Assembly (NCBI GenBank): GCA_021779835.1 | Contig: JAJXZX010000015.1 | Span: forward strand, 1-64,000 | Length of the DNA stretch: 64,000 nt | Source of the DNA: Pseudomonadota bacterium | GTDB taxonomy: Bacteria > Pseudomonadota > Alphaproteobacteria > Rhodobacterales > Rhodobacteraceae | Direction: 5' to 3' | Shown here: positions 17,074-26,155 of the stretch, piece by piece | Layout: each line of letters starts with the position of its first letter | Position numbering within the stretch: the first letter of the stretch is position 1 | Translations under genes and position numbers: made by a program | Notes under the pieces: generated by a model | Database searches by the model: none | The model's input: only the letters and a program-made list of their open reading frames with translations | Told to the model about the DNA's origin: nothing

Positions 17074-17625
17074 TCACATCTTCGACAGCTTCGATTGCAG
17101 CTCTGCCAGTTGCTTTTTGATCTGGTCAAGGTCCGACGCGCCCGCTTTCGGCGCCTCGTCCGGTTCGGGCGCAGAGGTCGCCCCGCCCCAACCTGCCATC
17201 ATCTTCTTCATAAAGGCCTGCTGGTTGCGCTGCATCGCCTCGAACCCCGGCACCGTCGCCAGAGGGCTGGGGATCGCTGTCATGTTTTCCATGATTTTGG
17301 ATTGCCCGTCGCGCAGCATCTCGAATGACATGGCAAGGAACTGCGGCACGACGGATTGCGCCTGCGTGGTGTAGCTGCGCACAAGGTCGGTTAGCACGTT
17401 GATCGGCAACACGCTTTCGCCCTTGCTTTCATGCTCTGCGATGATCTGCAAAAGGTATTGCCGCGTCAGGTCGTCGCCACTTTTCAGGTCGATGATCTGC
17501 ACTTCGCGCCCGGCGCGGATGAACCGCGCGATGTCGTCCAACGTGACGTAATCGCTGGTTTCCGTGTTGTAGAGACGACGGCTCGCATAGCGCTTAATCA
17601 GCAACGGCTTGTCAGTTTCGGCCAT
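17074..17625 (-). CDS. phaR: Polyhydroxyalkanoate synthesis repressor PhaR
   Basis: 183-residue PhaR. The N-terminal DNA-binding PHB/PHA accumulation regulator domain is clear: LLIKRYASRRLYNTETSDYVTLDDIARFIRAG, followed by the second conserved block (YLLQIIAEHESKGESVLPINVL). The C terminus is acidic with a final coiled coil (LDQIKKQLAELQSKLSKM). PhaR binds PHA granules and represses phasin and synthase genes when no polymer is present. The ATG of MAETDKP is preceded by GGGGGC and is preferred over one four codons upstream. CTGCACTGCAA just upstream is a candidate autoregulatory TGC-rich site. Confidence 0.95.
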   Translation of the reverse strand: MAETDKPLLIKRYASRRLYNTETSDYVTLDDIARFIRAGREVQIIDLKSGDDLTRQYLLQIIAEHESKGESVLPINVLTDLVRSYTTQAQSVVPQFLAMSFEMLRDGQSKIMENMTAIPSPLATVPGFEAMQRNQQAFMKKMMAGWGGATSAPEPDEAPKAGASDLDQIKKQLAELQSKLSKM

Positions 17626-17675
17626 GACGCCCCCCATTTATTGCAGTGCAGAGAAGTCTAGGACGCCTGCGCAGA

Positions 17676-17705
17676 AAAAGAAAGGGCGGGCACATGGCCC
17701 GCCCT
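17676..17705 (-). terminator. Terminator of phaP
   Basis: Read on the minus strand, AGGGCGGGC (17705-17697) pairs with GCCCGCCCT (17691-17683) around a five-base loop and is followed by TTCTTTTTC. It is a classical intrinsic terminator 40 bases after the phasin stop codon, upstream of phaR. Confidence 0.85.
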
Positions 17706-17744
17706 GTGGCGCGTCTGACGGGGAGGACGTCAGATCTGCGTCAA

Positions 17745-18194
17745 TTACTTCGCAGCTGCAGCAGCTTTTTTCGCAGCGGTCGTGACGTCAGCGGTCGCTT
17801 TTTTCACCGCAGCGGTGGTTTCTTCCGACAGGTCTTTGCCGGCAGCCAGCATCAGCTCAACGGTTTCCATCTGCACTTTTTTCGCAACTTCAGCGAAAGC
17901 AGCCAGGTTCTCGGTCGCCATTTCAGCAGCTTGCGACGCGAAATCGGTCACAGCTTTGGTGTAGTCGGTCGGCTCAGCTTTGGCTTTCGACAGATCGCCA
18001 ACCTTCGCAAAGGTGTCTTTCGCCCATTTGGACGAGATTTCGGTCGATTTCTCAGCAGCTTCCAGCGCAACTTTCGCCAGTTTTTCGGTCATCGCGGCCG
18101 AGGTCTTGAACGCGTCTTGGAACGCGGACGCATCAACCGGGAACGAGGCCATCATGTCTTGCATCGTTTTGGTGAAATCTTGGGTCTTCGCCAT
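17745..18194 (-). CDS. phaP: Phasin
   Basis: 149-residue phasin, the amphipathic helical protein coating PHA granules. The sequence has the phasin_2 pattern: DFTKTMQDMMASFPVDASAFQDAFKTSAAMTEKLAKVALEA and later NLAAFAEVAKKVQMETVELMLAAG, ending in a Lys/Ala-rich tail (TAAKKAAAAAK). The ATG of MAKTQDF is preceded by GGAG. It lies between phaC and phaR on the same strand. A TGC-rich stretch (TTGTGCAGAA on the plus strand at 18304-18313) is a possible PhaR target in its promoter. Confidence 0.93.
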   Translation of the reverse strand: MAKTQDFTKTMQDMMASFPVDASAFQDAFKTSAAMTEKLAKVALEAAEKSTEISSKWAKDTFAKVGDLSKAKAEPTDYTKAVTDFASQAAEMATENLAAFAEVAKKVQMETVELMLAAGKDLSEETTAAVKKATADVTTAAKKAAAAAK

Positions 18195-18316
18195 GATCTT
18201 TAACTCCATTACGCGCGGCCATTCCGGCCCGCTTCTGCAACCATAGATACATGCCGCGCCGCAGCATTTCAAGCATTTTCGCCGCAGCGCAGCATAATAT
18301 TTATTGTGCAGAAATC

Positions 18317-20110
18317 TCAGCCGTTTGGCGTCGCGACCACATAGGTTCCCGGTGCTGCGACCAATACAGGATGGCTCGAATCACCCAAGGCGCGCGCCGG
18401 AATCATGGTTCCCGCGCGCGCCGCCAGCCACTCTCCCCAGCGCGGCCACCACGATCCGGGCGTGCGCACGGCCGCCGCTTTCCACGCGTTGGCGTCGGCC
18501 ATCGGTGCCGTGCTGGTGTAGTGGCCATACTTGTTCCGGGAGGGCGGATTGACGATGCCCGCGATGTGGCCCGACTCTGACAGCACAAAGGTCTTGTCGG
18601 TAGAGCCGAACCGCTTGATCCCGTTGAAACTCGACCGCCACGCCGCGATATGATCGGTCTCGCAGGCAATGGCGCAGACTGGCACCGTGATATCGCCCAG
18701 CGACACCGGCTGCCCCATCACGGTGAACTCGCCCTTCGCCAGTTTGTCGTCCTGACACAGCCCGCGCAGATACTCCACCGCCATGCGCCCGGGCAGGTTG
18801 GTGCTATCCCCGTTCCAGAACAACAGATCGAACGCGGGCGGCGCCTCGCCCAGCATGTAGCTGCGGATCGCCGGTTGGTAGATCAGATCGTTCGAGCGCA
18901 AATAGGAAAACGTGCGCGACATGAAGAACGAACTCAGCAACCCGGTCTCGTTGCATTCCTTCTCAATCCCGTCGAGAAAATCGTTGTCGAGGAAAACGCC
19001 CACCTCGCCTTGATCGGAAAAATCGGTCAGCGTGGTAAAGAACGTCGCCGAATTGATGACGTCGAGCCCATGCTTTTTCATCCAGCCCAGCGTCAGACTT
19101 AGCGTGGTGCCAGCAATGCAATAGCCCACCACGTTGATCTTTTCGACATCACAGATCGCGCGCACTTCGTTGATCGCGGTCAGATAGCCCTCGCGGATAT
19201 AGTCATCCAACCCGACATCGCGATAGCTGGCGTCGGGGTTGACCCAGCTGACCACGAACAGGGTAAAGCCTTGATCGACAATCCATTTTATCAAGCTGTT
19301 CTGCGCCTTGAGATCGAGGATATAGAACTTGTTGATCCACGGCGGAAAGATCAGCAACGGCGTCTTATGCACATCCGGCGTCGTCGGTGTGTATTGGATC
19401 AACTCCAGCATCCGGTTGCGAAACACCACGCCGCCCGCTGTCGTGCCGATATTTTCGCCCACCTTGAACGCGTTCTTGTCCGCCAGCGTCACCAGCAAAT
19501 CGCCGTGGTTTGCCTCGACGTCGCGCACAAGGTTTTCCAGCCCCGCCACCAGCGATTGCCCGTCAGTTTCCACCGCTTTTTCAAGCGCATCGGGGTTGGT
19601 CGCAAGGAAGTTGGTCGGCGCCATCAGATCGAGGATCTGGCTGGTGAAATATTCCACCCGCTTACGCTCTTTCGGATCAAGATTTTCCAGCGCCGCCACC
19701 GCCTCATGCGTCGCCTCGGCGTTGATAAGGTATTGCTGCTTGACGAAGTTGAAGAACGGGTGGGTTTCCCACAAAGGGTTGCTAAAGCGTTTGTCAGCGG
19801 GCGTCGGGTCCGGCGGCGCCTCAAGCTTTCCCTTGGCCAGCACCTGCTGCGCCTCGACGTAATGCTTCAGCGATTTGCCCCAATAGCTGATCTGCGTTTC
19901 GAGAATCTTTGCCGGGTTCTGCACCATCTCGGCCATGTAGGCAGCGGCGGCTTTCAGAAAAAGCTCGTTGTTGGGCCCTTGAAGGCTGGGGTCGATCTTT
20001 CGCTTGTGTGCCATCGCGGCCACAAGCCGTTGCGACAATTCCTCAACTTTTACGAGGTTTTCGTTCAGGCGATCGAGCTTCCCGTCTACGACTTCTTCAT
20101 CAGTTGTCAT
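18317..20110 (-). CDS. phaC: Class I polyhydroxyalkanoate synthase
   Basis: 597-residue PhaC, which polymerises hydroxyacyl-CoA into PHA on the granule surface. The nucleophile Cys331 is in GYCIAG (329-334), an alphaproteobacterial form of the PhaC box that has Ala in place of the second Gly. The N-terminal PhaC_N region and the PWINKFYILDL segment are intact, as is the SGHIAGIVNPP stretch containing the catalytic His. Length is normal for class I. It is divergent from phaZ, and the shared 98-base gap contains a 17-base palindrome. Confidence 0.97.
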   Translation of the reverse strand: MTTDEEVVDGKLDRLNENLVKVEELSQRLVAAMAHKRKIDPSLQGPNNELFLKAAAAYMAEMVQNPAKILETQISYWGKSLKHYVEAQQVLAKGKLEAPPDPTPADKRFSNPLWETHPFFNFVKQQYLINAEATHEAVAALENLDPKERKRVEYFTSQILDLMAPTNFLATNPDALEKAVETDGQSLVAGLENLVRDVEANHGDLLVTLADKNAFKVGENIGTTAGGVVFRNRMLELIQYTPTTPDVHKTPLLIFPPWINKFYILDLKAQNSLIKWIVDQGFTLFVVSWVNPDASYRDVGLDDYIREGYLTAINEVRAICDVEKINVVGYCIAGTTLSLTLGWMKKHGLDVINSATFFTTLTDFSDQGEVGVFLDNDFLDGIEKECNETGLLSSFFMSRTFSYLRSNDLIYQPAIRSYMLGEAPPAFDLLFWNGDSTNLPGRMAVEYLRGLCQDDKLAKGEFTVMGQPVSLGDITVPVCAIACETDHIAAWRSSFNGIKRFGSTDKTFVLSESGHIAGIVNPPSRNKYGHYTSTAPMADANAWKAAAVRTPGSWWPRWGEWLAARAGTMIPARALGDSSHPVLVAAPGTYVVATPNG

Positions 20111-20134
20111 TGTATACTTTCCCCCCTATCGTGC

Positions 20135-20151
20135 CGCTATGCAGCATAGCG
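20135..20151. promoter_or_regulatory. Palindrome between phaC and phaZ (candidate PhaR operator)
   Basis: CGCTATGC and GCATAGCG flank a central A, a perfect 8-base-arm palindrome. It lies in the divergent phaC/phaZ gap, 25 bases ahead of the phaC start. Its TGC/GCA core is in keeping with the TGC-rich sites described for PhaR of Paracoccus; the assignment to PhaR is inference. Confidence 0.6.
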
Positions 20152-20208
20152 TCGCCCGACCGGGGGGGGAAGCGGCGTTTTGGGCGAGTGACCGGGGAAA
20201 GGCACGAC

Positions 20209-21519
20209 ATGAAGAATATGGCCACCTACGACTTGATGGAAGCGACGCGCAACGCGAATGAGTGGTGGGGTGCCACCGCGCGTGCCTTTGCCTCCAGCCC
20301 CGCTTTCGGGCTGGTGCCGCATCCGTTCTTCAAAGCCCTCTCGGCCTGGGGCCGCATCACCGAACGCAGCTTTGCGCGCATGGTGATCAAGCCCGACTGG
20401 GCGATTGCCACGGTTCCCGGCGACGATGGGCGCGACAGCGTCGTTTCGGTTGAAACCATCGTCGATAAACCCTTTGGCAGCCTGATCCATTTCAAAGTGC
20501 AAGGCCGCGCCGTGAAATCGCGCCGCGTCCTGCTGGTCGCGCCGATGTCGGGGCACTACGCCACGCTTCTGCGCTCGACCGTCGCCAGTCTGCTGCCGGA
20601 CTGCGAAGTTTATGTGACCGATTGGCACAATGCGCGTGATATTCCGGTCTCGAAGGGCAAATTCGATATCGAGGATTACACGCTTTACCTCGTTGACTTC
20701 ATGCGCACCCTCGGCCCTGACATCAACGTCATCGCCGTGTGCCAACCCGCCCCCCTGACCCTCGCCGCCACCGCCTATCTGGCCGAGGAAGACCCCTCGG
20801 CGCAGCCGCGCACGCTGACGCTGATCGGTGGGCCGATCGACCCGGATGCCGCTGACACCGATGTCACCGACTTTGGCCGCCGCATCACGATGGGGCAGCT
20901 TGAACACCTCGCCATTCAACGCGTCGGCTTCAAATTCGCCGGGGCCGGGCGGCTGGTCTATCCGGGCCTGCTGCAACTCGCCTCGTTCATCTCGATGAAC
21001 GCCGACCGCCATTCCAAGGCGTTTGTCGATCAGATCATGCGCGCGGCGCAGGGCGAAGCGTCCGAACATGACGCCCATAACCGCTTCTACGACGAATACC
21101 TGTCGGTGATGGACATGACGGCAGAATTCTACCTGTCCACCGTCGAACGCATCTTTAAAAACACCGAGATTGCGCGCAACGAATTCGTGGTGGCGGGCAA
21201 AAAGGTTGATATCGGCAAGATCACCCAAGTCGCGGTCAAGACCGTCGAGGGCGCCGAGGATGATATTTCCGCGCCCGGTCAATGCGTTGCGGCTTTGCGC
21301 CTTTGCACCGGCCTGCCAGACTCGAAAAAGGCCAGCCATCTGGAACCCGGCGCGGGCCACTACGGCATCTTCGCGGGCAAATCCTGGCGCAACAACATTC
21401 GCCCGCTGGTGCTGGACTTCATCGACGCAAATGCGAACAACGGTGCGGCACCTGCGGCCAAGACCGAGGCCGCGCCCGCCAAGACCAAGGCCGCGATGCG
21501 CGTGGTTTCAGCGCAGTAA
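20209..21519 (+). CDS. phaZ: Intracellular polyhydroxyalkanoate depolymerase
   Basis: 436-residue PhaZ of the intracellular depolymerase family related to PhaZa1 of Ralstonia. The expected catalytic cysteine is Cys178 in AVCQPAPLTLAA. The SGHYATLLRSTVASLLPDCEVYVTDWHNARDIP segment and the late LEPGAGHYGIFAGKSWRN stretch (His of the triad) are typical. The final residues are Ala/Lys-rich. Start is the ATG of MKNMATYDLME; the frame is open upstream but runs antisense into phaC. It mobilises stored polymer opposite phaC. Its last 12 bases overlap the convergent hydrolase gene. Confidence 0.95.
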   Translation: MKNMATYDLMEATRNANEWWGATARAFASSPAFGLVPHPFFKALSAWGRITERSFARMVIKPDWAIATVPGDDGRDSVVSVETIVDKPFGSLIHFKVQGRAVKSRRVLLVAPMSGHYATLLRSTVASLLPDCEVYVTDWHNARDIPVSKGKFDIEDYTLYLVDFMRTLGPDINVIAVCQPAPLTLAATAYLAEEDPSAQPRTLTLIGGPIDPDAADTDVTDFGRRITMGQLEHLAIQRVGFKFAGAGRLVYPGLLQLASFISMNADRHSKAFVDQIMRAAQGEASEHDAHNRFYDEYLSVMDMTAEFYLSTVERIFKNTEIARNEFVVAGKKVDIGKITQVAVKTVEGAEDDISAPGQCVAALRLCTGLPDSKKASHLEPGAGHYGIFAGKSWRNNIRPLVLDFIDANANNGAAPAAKTEAAPAKTKAAMRVVSAQ

Positions 21520-22218
21520 TAGTGGTTCAGTCAGCCATGCTTCCAACACCCTCGTAACGGCCTCCGGCTGTTCTAGGGTGGGCATGTGGCCCGCGTCGTC
21601 AATCAGTTGCAACCGCCCATAGGGCAACATTTCGGCGATGAACTGGTGCCGGCGCGGCAGCGTCACCGGGTCCAGTGCGCCGCACATCACCAAGGCGGGC
21701 AACATCGCCTTGCGCAGCGCCTTTTGCTGATCCGGACGCCGCTGCATCGCGCGGCTCTGGCGCAGGTAAACCCCCTCGCCGAGCGTCAGCCCCATGTCGC
21801 GCATCATGTCCATGATCTCGTCCCGCGCGACCTCGGGCCCAAGTGACGAGGCCGGCACATCCGCCGCAAGGCTCGCCGCCAGACGCCCTGCCTGTGCCGC
21901 GACAATCCGCTCCTCACGCGCCGCGGCGGCCTGTGGCGTTTCAGCCTGAACAGCGATTGAAATCAATGCGATACGGCTGACCCGCTCTGGCGCACGGCGA
22001 AAGATTTCGAGGGCAACATTGCCCCCCATGCCCTGCCCGGCGAGCGCAAAGCGCGTGGGCAATGAGGTCAGAATATCCGCCGCCATCTCTTCGATCGTCG
22101 CCCCGCGCACTGGCGCCGCGACCATCACCGGCCAGTCGCCGGAAAGAGCGATTATCTGATGCCAGAACACACGCGCGTCGCACATCATGCCGGGGATAAG
22201 AACCAAAGTTTCAGGCAT
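21508..22218 (-). CDS. Alpha/beta-hydrolase-fold protein lacking the nucleophilic serine
   Basis: 236-residue alpha/beta hydrolase-like protein: the opening VLIPGMMCDARVFWHQ, the cap region and the final DDAGHMPTLEQPEAVTRVL are typical. The nucleophile elbow, expected to read G-H-S-M-G, reads G-Q-G-M-G (residues 61-65; codon 63 at 22030-22032 is GGC), so the catalytic Ser is replaced by Gly. The rest of the frame is intact, so it is not obviously a pseudogene. It may be a non-catalytic binding protein or a mutated enzyme. Convergent with phaZ, overlapping it by 12 bases. Confidence 0.85.
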   Translation of the reverse strand: MPETLVLIPGMMCDARVFWHQIIALSGDWPVMVAAPVRGATIEEMAADILTSLPTRFALAGQGMGGNVALEIFRRAPERVSRIALISIAVQAETPQAAAAREERIVAAQAGRLAASLAADVPASSLGPEVARDEIMDMMRDMGLTLGEGVYLRQSRAMQRRPDQQKALRKAMLPALVMCGALDPVTLPRRHQFIAEMLPYGRLQLIDDAGHMPTLEQPEAVTRVLEAWLTEPLLLR

Positions 22219-22289
22219 ACCGTGCCGACCTCAAAAGCTTTTGCGCAACTGTCGCAGACCAGGCCGGAAACGCAACCCACTGTGCCCGG

Positions 22290-23072
22290 TTAACCGCGCC
22301 CCTCGGCAAGGCTCCGCGCCAGAACCTCTGCCACCGTCGTCTCGATCAACGCCAGACACTCCGGGGAAGAAAAGCGGTGGTCCGCCCCCTTAACCAGCGT
22401 CAGCCGCACGTCCGCGCCGGTCAGATGCCCGAACAACCGCAGCGCCACGCTGGGCAGCACATCCACATCAGCTTCGCCCTGCAACAGCCTAACTGGAAAC
22501 GCAAATCCCAGCGGCGTGCGCAGCACCAACTGCCGCCGCCCGTCCTCGATCAGCCGCTTTGTGATGATATACGGCCCGTCAGCATAATCTGACGGCAGCG
22601 CGACGCGCCCCGTCGCCGCCATCTCCTCCCGCTGCGCCGCAGAGAACGCCGCCCACATGCTATCTTCGGTAAAGTCCGGCGCGGCGGCGATGCCGACCAG
22701 CCCCGCCACCCGGTCCGGCATCGCGCGCGCCACCAACAGCGCGATCCAGCCCCCCATCGACGAGCCTACCAGAACCTGCGGCCCCTCGGTCAGCGCCGCA
22801 ATTGCCGCCATCGCATCCGCCGCCCAATCGCCAATCGAGCCGTCGAGAAAATCGCCCGACGACGCGCCATGCCCCGAGTAGTCGAAGCGCAAAAACGCCC
22901 GGCCCTCGCGCTCGGCCCAGGCCTGCAACGCCTGCGCCTTGGTCCCGGTCATGTCCGACTTGAACCCGCCCAGAAACACCACTCCCGGCGCCGCGCCCTC
23001 AGTGCGCACATAGGCAATCCGCCGCCCCTGCGCCGTGGTCAGCGTGCTGTTGGCCATCGCGTCGCTCTCCAT
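22290..23072 (-). CDS. Alpha/beta hydrolase (ABHD10-like)
   Basis: 260-residue serine hydrolase. The nucleophile Ser105 lies in LVGSSMGGW, the oxyanion region in FLGGFKSDMTGTKA, and the catalytic His near the end in KGADHRFSSPE. The LRFDYSGHGASSGDF segment is shared with the ABHD10/palmitoyl-thioesterase-like family. Two ATGs five codons apart are possible starts; the first, behind GAGGGG, is used. It sits directly upstream of the inactive-looking paralogue and is divergent from thrS. Substrate unknown. Confidence 0.88.
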   Translation of the reverse strand: MESDAMANSTLTTAQGRRIAYVRTEGAAPGVVFLGGFKSDMTGTKAQALQAWAEREGRAFLRFDYSGHGASSGDFLDGSIGDWAADAMAAIAALTEGPQVLVGSSMGGWIALLVARAMPDRVAGLVGIAAAPDFTEDSMWAAFSAAQREEMAATGRVALPSDYADGPYIITKRLIEDGRRQLVLRTPLGFAFPVRLLQGEADVDVLPSVALRLFGHLTGADVRLTLVKGADHRFSSPECLALIETTVAEVLARSLAEGRG

Positions 23073-23219
23073 TTTGCCGCCCCTCGTTGTATATGAACCC
23101 CAGCCCGCGCCAGCAAGCCGCACCCCGTTGACATTGCCCGGTCAAATCGCCAAAACCTCCCCGATCATAACCCGCAACCGGGCGTTCAGTGGGCGCCAAA
23201 CCGACGAGGATTTGCCAGC

Positions 23220-25166
23220 ATGGCCCAAATCTCCCTCACCTTTCCTGATGGCAATAAACGCGACTTCGCGTCGGGCGTGACGGCTGCCGACGTGGCCGCC
23301 TCGATCTCGACCAGCCTCGCGAAAAAGGCGATTTCCGCGCAGGTGGATGGCAAACATTTCGATCTGCAATGGCCGATCAACGCCGACGCCCAGATTGCCA
23401 TCAACACGATGGCCGACGAGGCGCCCGCGCTGGAACTGATCCGCCACGACCTCGCCCATATAATGGCCCGCGCCGTGCAAAAGCTGTGGCCCGACGTCAA
23501 AGTCACCATCGGTCCGGTGATCCAGAACGGCTGGTATTACGACTTTGACCGTGCCGAGCCCTTCACGCCCGAAGACCTGGGTGCCATCGAGAAAGAGATG
23601 AAGGCGATCATCAACGCCCGCGACCCGGTGAAAACCGAGGTCTGGGACCGCTCGCGCGCCATTGCACATTACATCGCCAAGAACGAGCCCTTCAAGGTCG
23701 AGTTGATCGAGGCAATCCCCGGCGACGAACCCTTGCGCATGTATTGGCACGGCCACTGGCAGGATCTGTGCCGCGGCCCGCACCTGCAAAACACCGGCCA
23801 GGTTCCCGCCGATGCCTTCAAACTGATGTCGGTCGCCGGCGCTTACTGGCGCGGCGACAGCGCCAACAAGCAGCTTCAGCGCATCTACGGCGTCGCCTTC
23901 AAGAACCGCGACGACCTCAAGGCCTATATCACCATGCTGGAAGAGGCCGCCAAGCGCGACCACCGCAAGCTTGGCAAAGAGATGGAGCTGTTCCACCTGC
24001 AGGAAGAGGCCCCCGGCATGGTGTTCTGGCACCCGAACGGCTGGACCATCTACCGCGCGTTGGAGGACTATATGCGCCGCCGCCTGCGCATCGCCAACTA
24101 CAAGGAAATCAAGACGCCCCAAGTGGTTGACCGCGTTCTTTGGGAGCGCTCCGGCCACTGGGAGGCCTATCGCGAGAACATGTTCATCGTCGAAGTTGAC
24201 GAGGAAGGCGCCAAGGAAAAGCGCATCAACGCGCTGAAACCTATGAACTGCCCCTGCCATGTGCAGGTCTATAATCAGGGCCTCAAATCCTACCGCGATC
24301 TGCCGCTGCGCCTTGCCGAATTCGGCTCCTGCCACCGCTACGAATCCTCCGGCTCAATGCACGGTCTGATGCGCGTGCGCGGCTTTACGCAGGACGACGC
24401 GCATATTTTCTGCACCGAGGACCAGATCGAGGCCGAATGCGCGGGCTTCATCACGTTGCTGTCGTCGATCTACAGCGACCTTGGCTTTGCGAAGTTCGAC
24501 ATCAAGCTTTCCACCCGCCCCGAGGTCCGCATCGGCACGGATGAGCAGTGGGACAAGGTCGAAGGCGCACTGACCGGCGCCATTGAACACCTTGGCCTGC
24601 CCTATGAAATCAACCCGGGCGACGGTGCCTTCTACGGGCCCAAGCTCGACTTCAAACTGACCGATGCGATCGGGCGCGAATGGCAATGTGGCACCTTCCA
24701 GGTCGACGCCCAACTGCCCGCGCGCCTCGGCGCTGAATACGTCGGCGAAGACGGCGCCAAGCACATGCCGTATATGTTGCACCGCGCCATCCTCGGCTCA
24801 TTTGAGCGTTTCATCGGCATCCTGATCGAGAACTACGCCGGTAAACTGCCCTTCTGGCTCGCCCCGCGTCAGGTCGTCGTCGCCTCGATCGTCTCGGACG
24901 CCGATGCCTATGTCGGCGAAATCGTTGCGGCACTCCGCGCCAAAGGCATCCGCGCCGAGGCCGATACGCGCAACGAAAAGATCAACTACAAGGTCCGCGA
25001 ACATTCGGTCGGCAAGGTTCCGGTCCTGCTCGCGATCGGTCAGAAAGAGGTTGAAGAACGCAGTGTTTCAGTGCGCCGCCTTGGCGACACCCGCACCGAA
25101 ACGCTTCCCTTCGCGCAGATTGTCGCTGATCTTGTGGCAGAGGCCACGCCGCCGGATCTTCGCTAA
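23220..25166 (+). CDS. thrS: Threonyl-tRNA synthetase
   Basis: 648-residue class II aminoacyl-tRNA synthetase. The N-terminal TGS domain (about 1-62) is followed by the editing domain with the [10 protein letters not shown] motif, then the catalytic core: [11 protein letters not shown] (zinc Cys), [31 protein letters not shown], and the later [21 protein letters not shown]. The C-terminal anticodon-binding domain ends near [14 protein letters not shown]. No T-box is visible in the 147-base divergent gap. A matched tRNA-Thr lies 27 kb away. Confidence 0.98.
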   Translation: MAQISLTFPDGNKRDFASGVTAADVAASISTSLAKKAISAQVDGKHFDLQWPINADAQIAINTMADEAPALELIRHDLAHIMARAVQKLWPDVKVTIGPVIQNGWYYDFDRAEPFTPEDLGAIEKEMKAIINARDPVKTEVWDRSRAIAHYIAKNEPFKVELIEAIPGDEPLRMYWHGHWQDLCRGPHLQNTGQVPADAFKLMSVAGAYWRGDSANKQLQRIYGVAFKNRDDLKAYITMLEEAAKRDHRKLGKEMELFHLQEEAPGMVFWHPNGWTIYRALEDYMRRRLRIANYKEIKTPQVVDRVLWERSGHWEAYRENMFIVEVDEEGAKEKRINALKPMNCPCHVQVYNQGLKSYRDLPLRLAEFGSCHRYESSGSMHGLMRVRGFTQDDAHIFCTEDQIEAECAGFITLLSSIYSDLGFAKFDIKLSTRPEVRIGTDEQWDKVEGALTGAIEHLGLPYEINPGDGAFYGPKLDFKLTDAIGREWQCGTFQVDAQLPARLGAEYVGEDGAKHMPYMLHRAILGSFERFIGILIENYAGKLPFWLAPRQVVVASIVSDADAYVGEIVAALRAKGIRAEADTRNEKINYKVREHSVGKVPVLLAIGQKEVEERSVSVRRLGDTRTETLPFAQIVADLVAEATPPDLR

Positions 25167-25185
25167 GCCACTGATACCCCCTATA

Positions 25186-25220
25186 AACGGGCGCCGCATA
25201 GTACGGTGCCCGTTTTCATT
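25186..25220 (+). terminator. Terminator of thrS
   Basis: AACGGGCGCCG (25186-25196) pairs with CGGTGCCCGTT (25204-25214), with one G-U pair, around a seven-base loop and is followed by TTCATTTG. A classical intrinsic terminator 19 bases after the thrS stop. Confidence 0.85.
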
Positions 25221-25367
25221 TGACGCCGTTCACGCCGCACCTGCTCATTGTTACCGCGCCTGATACCCTCGTCATACACCGTCGCGTGCGTAGCAGTTTG
25301 TCGCGCCCGTCGGTTATCCCTTCCTTGTCGCAAACTGCGGCTTTGACATTTCATTGAAGGGAACTCA

Positions 25368-25643
25368 ATCACGTCTCAACGTATCACCACGCACTCCCTC
25401 TCCACCGCCCTTGCGGTCTTGCTGACCTCCGCGATGGTCACGACCGCCAATGCCGCCGCGGAGGAGAACTGCTTTGGCGTCGCGATGGCGGGGCGCAAAG
25501 ACTGCGCTGCGGGTGCAGGCACCACCTGCGCTGGCACGTTGAAGATCGACGATCAGGGCAACGAATTCAAACTCGTCCCCGCCGGCGCCTGCACCACGAT
25601 GAAAGTGCGTGGCGGTCGCATGGACCGGCCTCGCTTGGCATGA
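25368..25643 (+). pseudogene. Bufferin-type DUF2282 (BufA1-like) protein remnant
   Basis: The translation from 25368 reads as a signal peptide ([18 protein letters not shown], then [11 protein letters not shown]) and the conserved DUF2282 core [21 protein letters not shown] with [22 protein letters not shown], the cysteine signature of periplasmic bufferin-type metallophores. The expected start position, six bases after an AAGGGA, holds ATC instead of ATG; the next usable start (TTG 25419) falls inside the signal peptide. After GACTTMKV the frame continues into unrelated residues and stops at the point where a DoxX-like remnant begins. I infer a decayed bufA gene joined to the end of a doxX gene by a deletion. 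Confidence 0.7.
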
Positions 25644-25843
25644 TCGGGTTCATCGTGGTGCAAAGCGTCACCAACATCTTCGGCCACGACCTCGCCGCCA
25701 CCTCAGGCGCGCTTATCCTTGACCAGCGCGCTTTCTGGGTGCTGACGCTCGTCGCGATTGGCGCCGGGCCGCTCTCGCCCGACCGGAACTTGGCGTCAAT
25801 GGGCGTCAGGCTGCCGCGCGGCCAAGGCAAGAACGCCGCCTAA
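25621..25843 (+). pseudogene. C-terminal fragment of a DoxX family membrane protein
   Basis: From the ATG at 25640 the frame reads [20 protein letters not shown] and LDQRAFWVLTLVAIGAGPLSPDR, the C-terminal part of a DoxX protein of the type that ends bufferin operons. The N-terminal two thirds are absent. WTGLAW, the residues expected just before, are encoded in a different frame at 25621-25638, which suggests a one-base frameshift as well. The 3' end overlaps the convergent membrane protein gene by 48 bases. Confidence 0.65.
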
Positions 25844-26155
25844 GCCACACATCGCAATGGGAAACATCGTGAACACGTTAAAGCCGAACGCGTTCCACAT
25901 GCCCGCCGCAGAGACCAGCAGCAACACCCCCGCAACCATCGCCTGCGAGCGCGCCATAGCGCCGCCGGCAATCGCAAGGATCGGCGCGACAAGGCTGACA
26001 CCCTGAATAAGCCCCACGTTATGCACCTGCGAGGCCCAGCCCGACAGGTCATTGCCGTATTGCTGCATCACCACCGTGTAGCCGTAGCTGAAAAAGCCGA
26101 CCACCATGCCCCAAAGGCCGCCGATGATGCCAAGGATCAGTGCCGCGTTGCGCAT
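25796..26155 (-). CDS. Small four-helix membrane protein
   Basis: 119-residue integral membrane protein with about four hydrophobic segments (LILGIIGGLWGMVVGFF, LVAPILAIAGGAMA, MVAGVLLLVSAAGMWNAFG, FPIAMCGLGGVLALAA). The pattern of an N-terminal IIGGLWGMVVGF followed by a soluble loop resembles unnamed DUF4064-like membrane proteins, but I do not recognise a defined family with certainty. Its 3' end overlaps the DoxX remnant on the other strand. Confidence 0.65.
   Translation of the reverse strand: MRNAALILGIIGGLWGMVVGFFSYGYTVVMQQYGNDLSGWASQVHNVGLIQGVSLVAPILAIAGGAMARSQAMVAGVLLLVSAAGMWNAFGFNVFTMFPIAMCGLGGVLALAARQPDAH

Noticed and set aside
18329-18334. Loss of function in PhaC because the PhaC box has Ala instead of the second Gly
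   Set aside because: GYC-x-AG forms are, as I recall, usual in alphaproteobacterial class I synthases and the Cys and His are intact.
23073-23219. T-box or other amino-acid-sensing leader before thrS
   Set aside because: No T-box sequence or specifier stem is visible in the 147-base gap.
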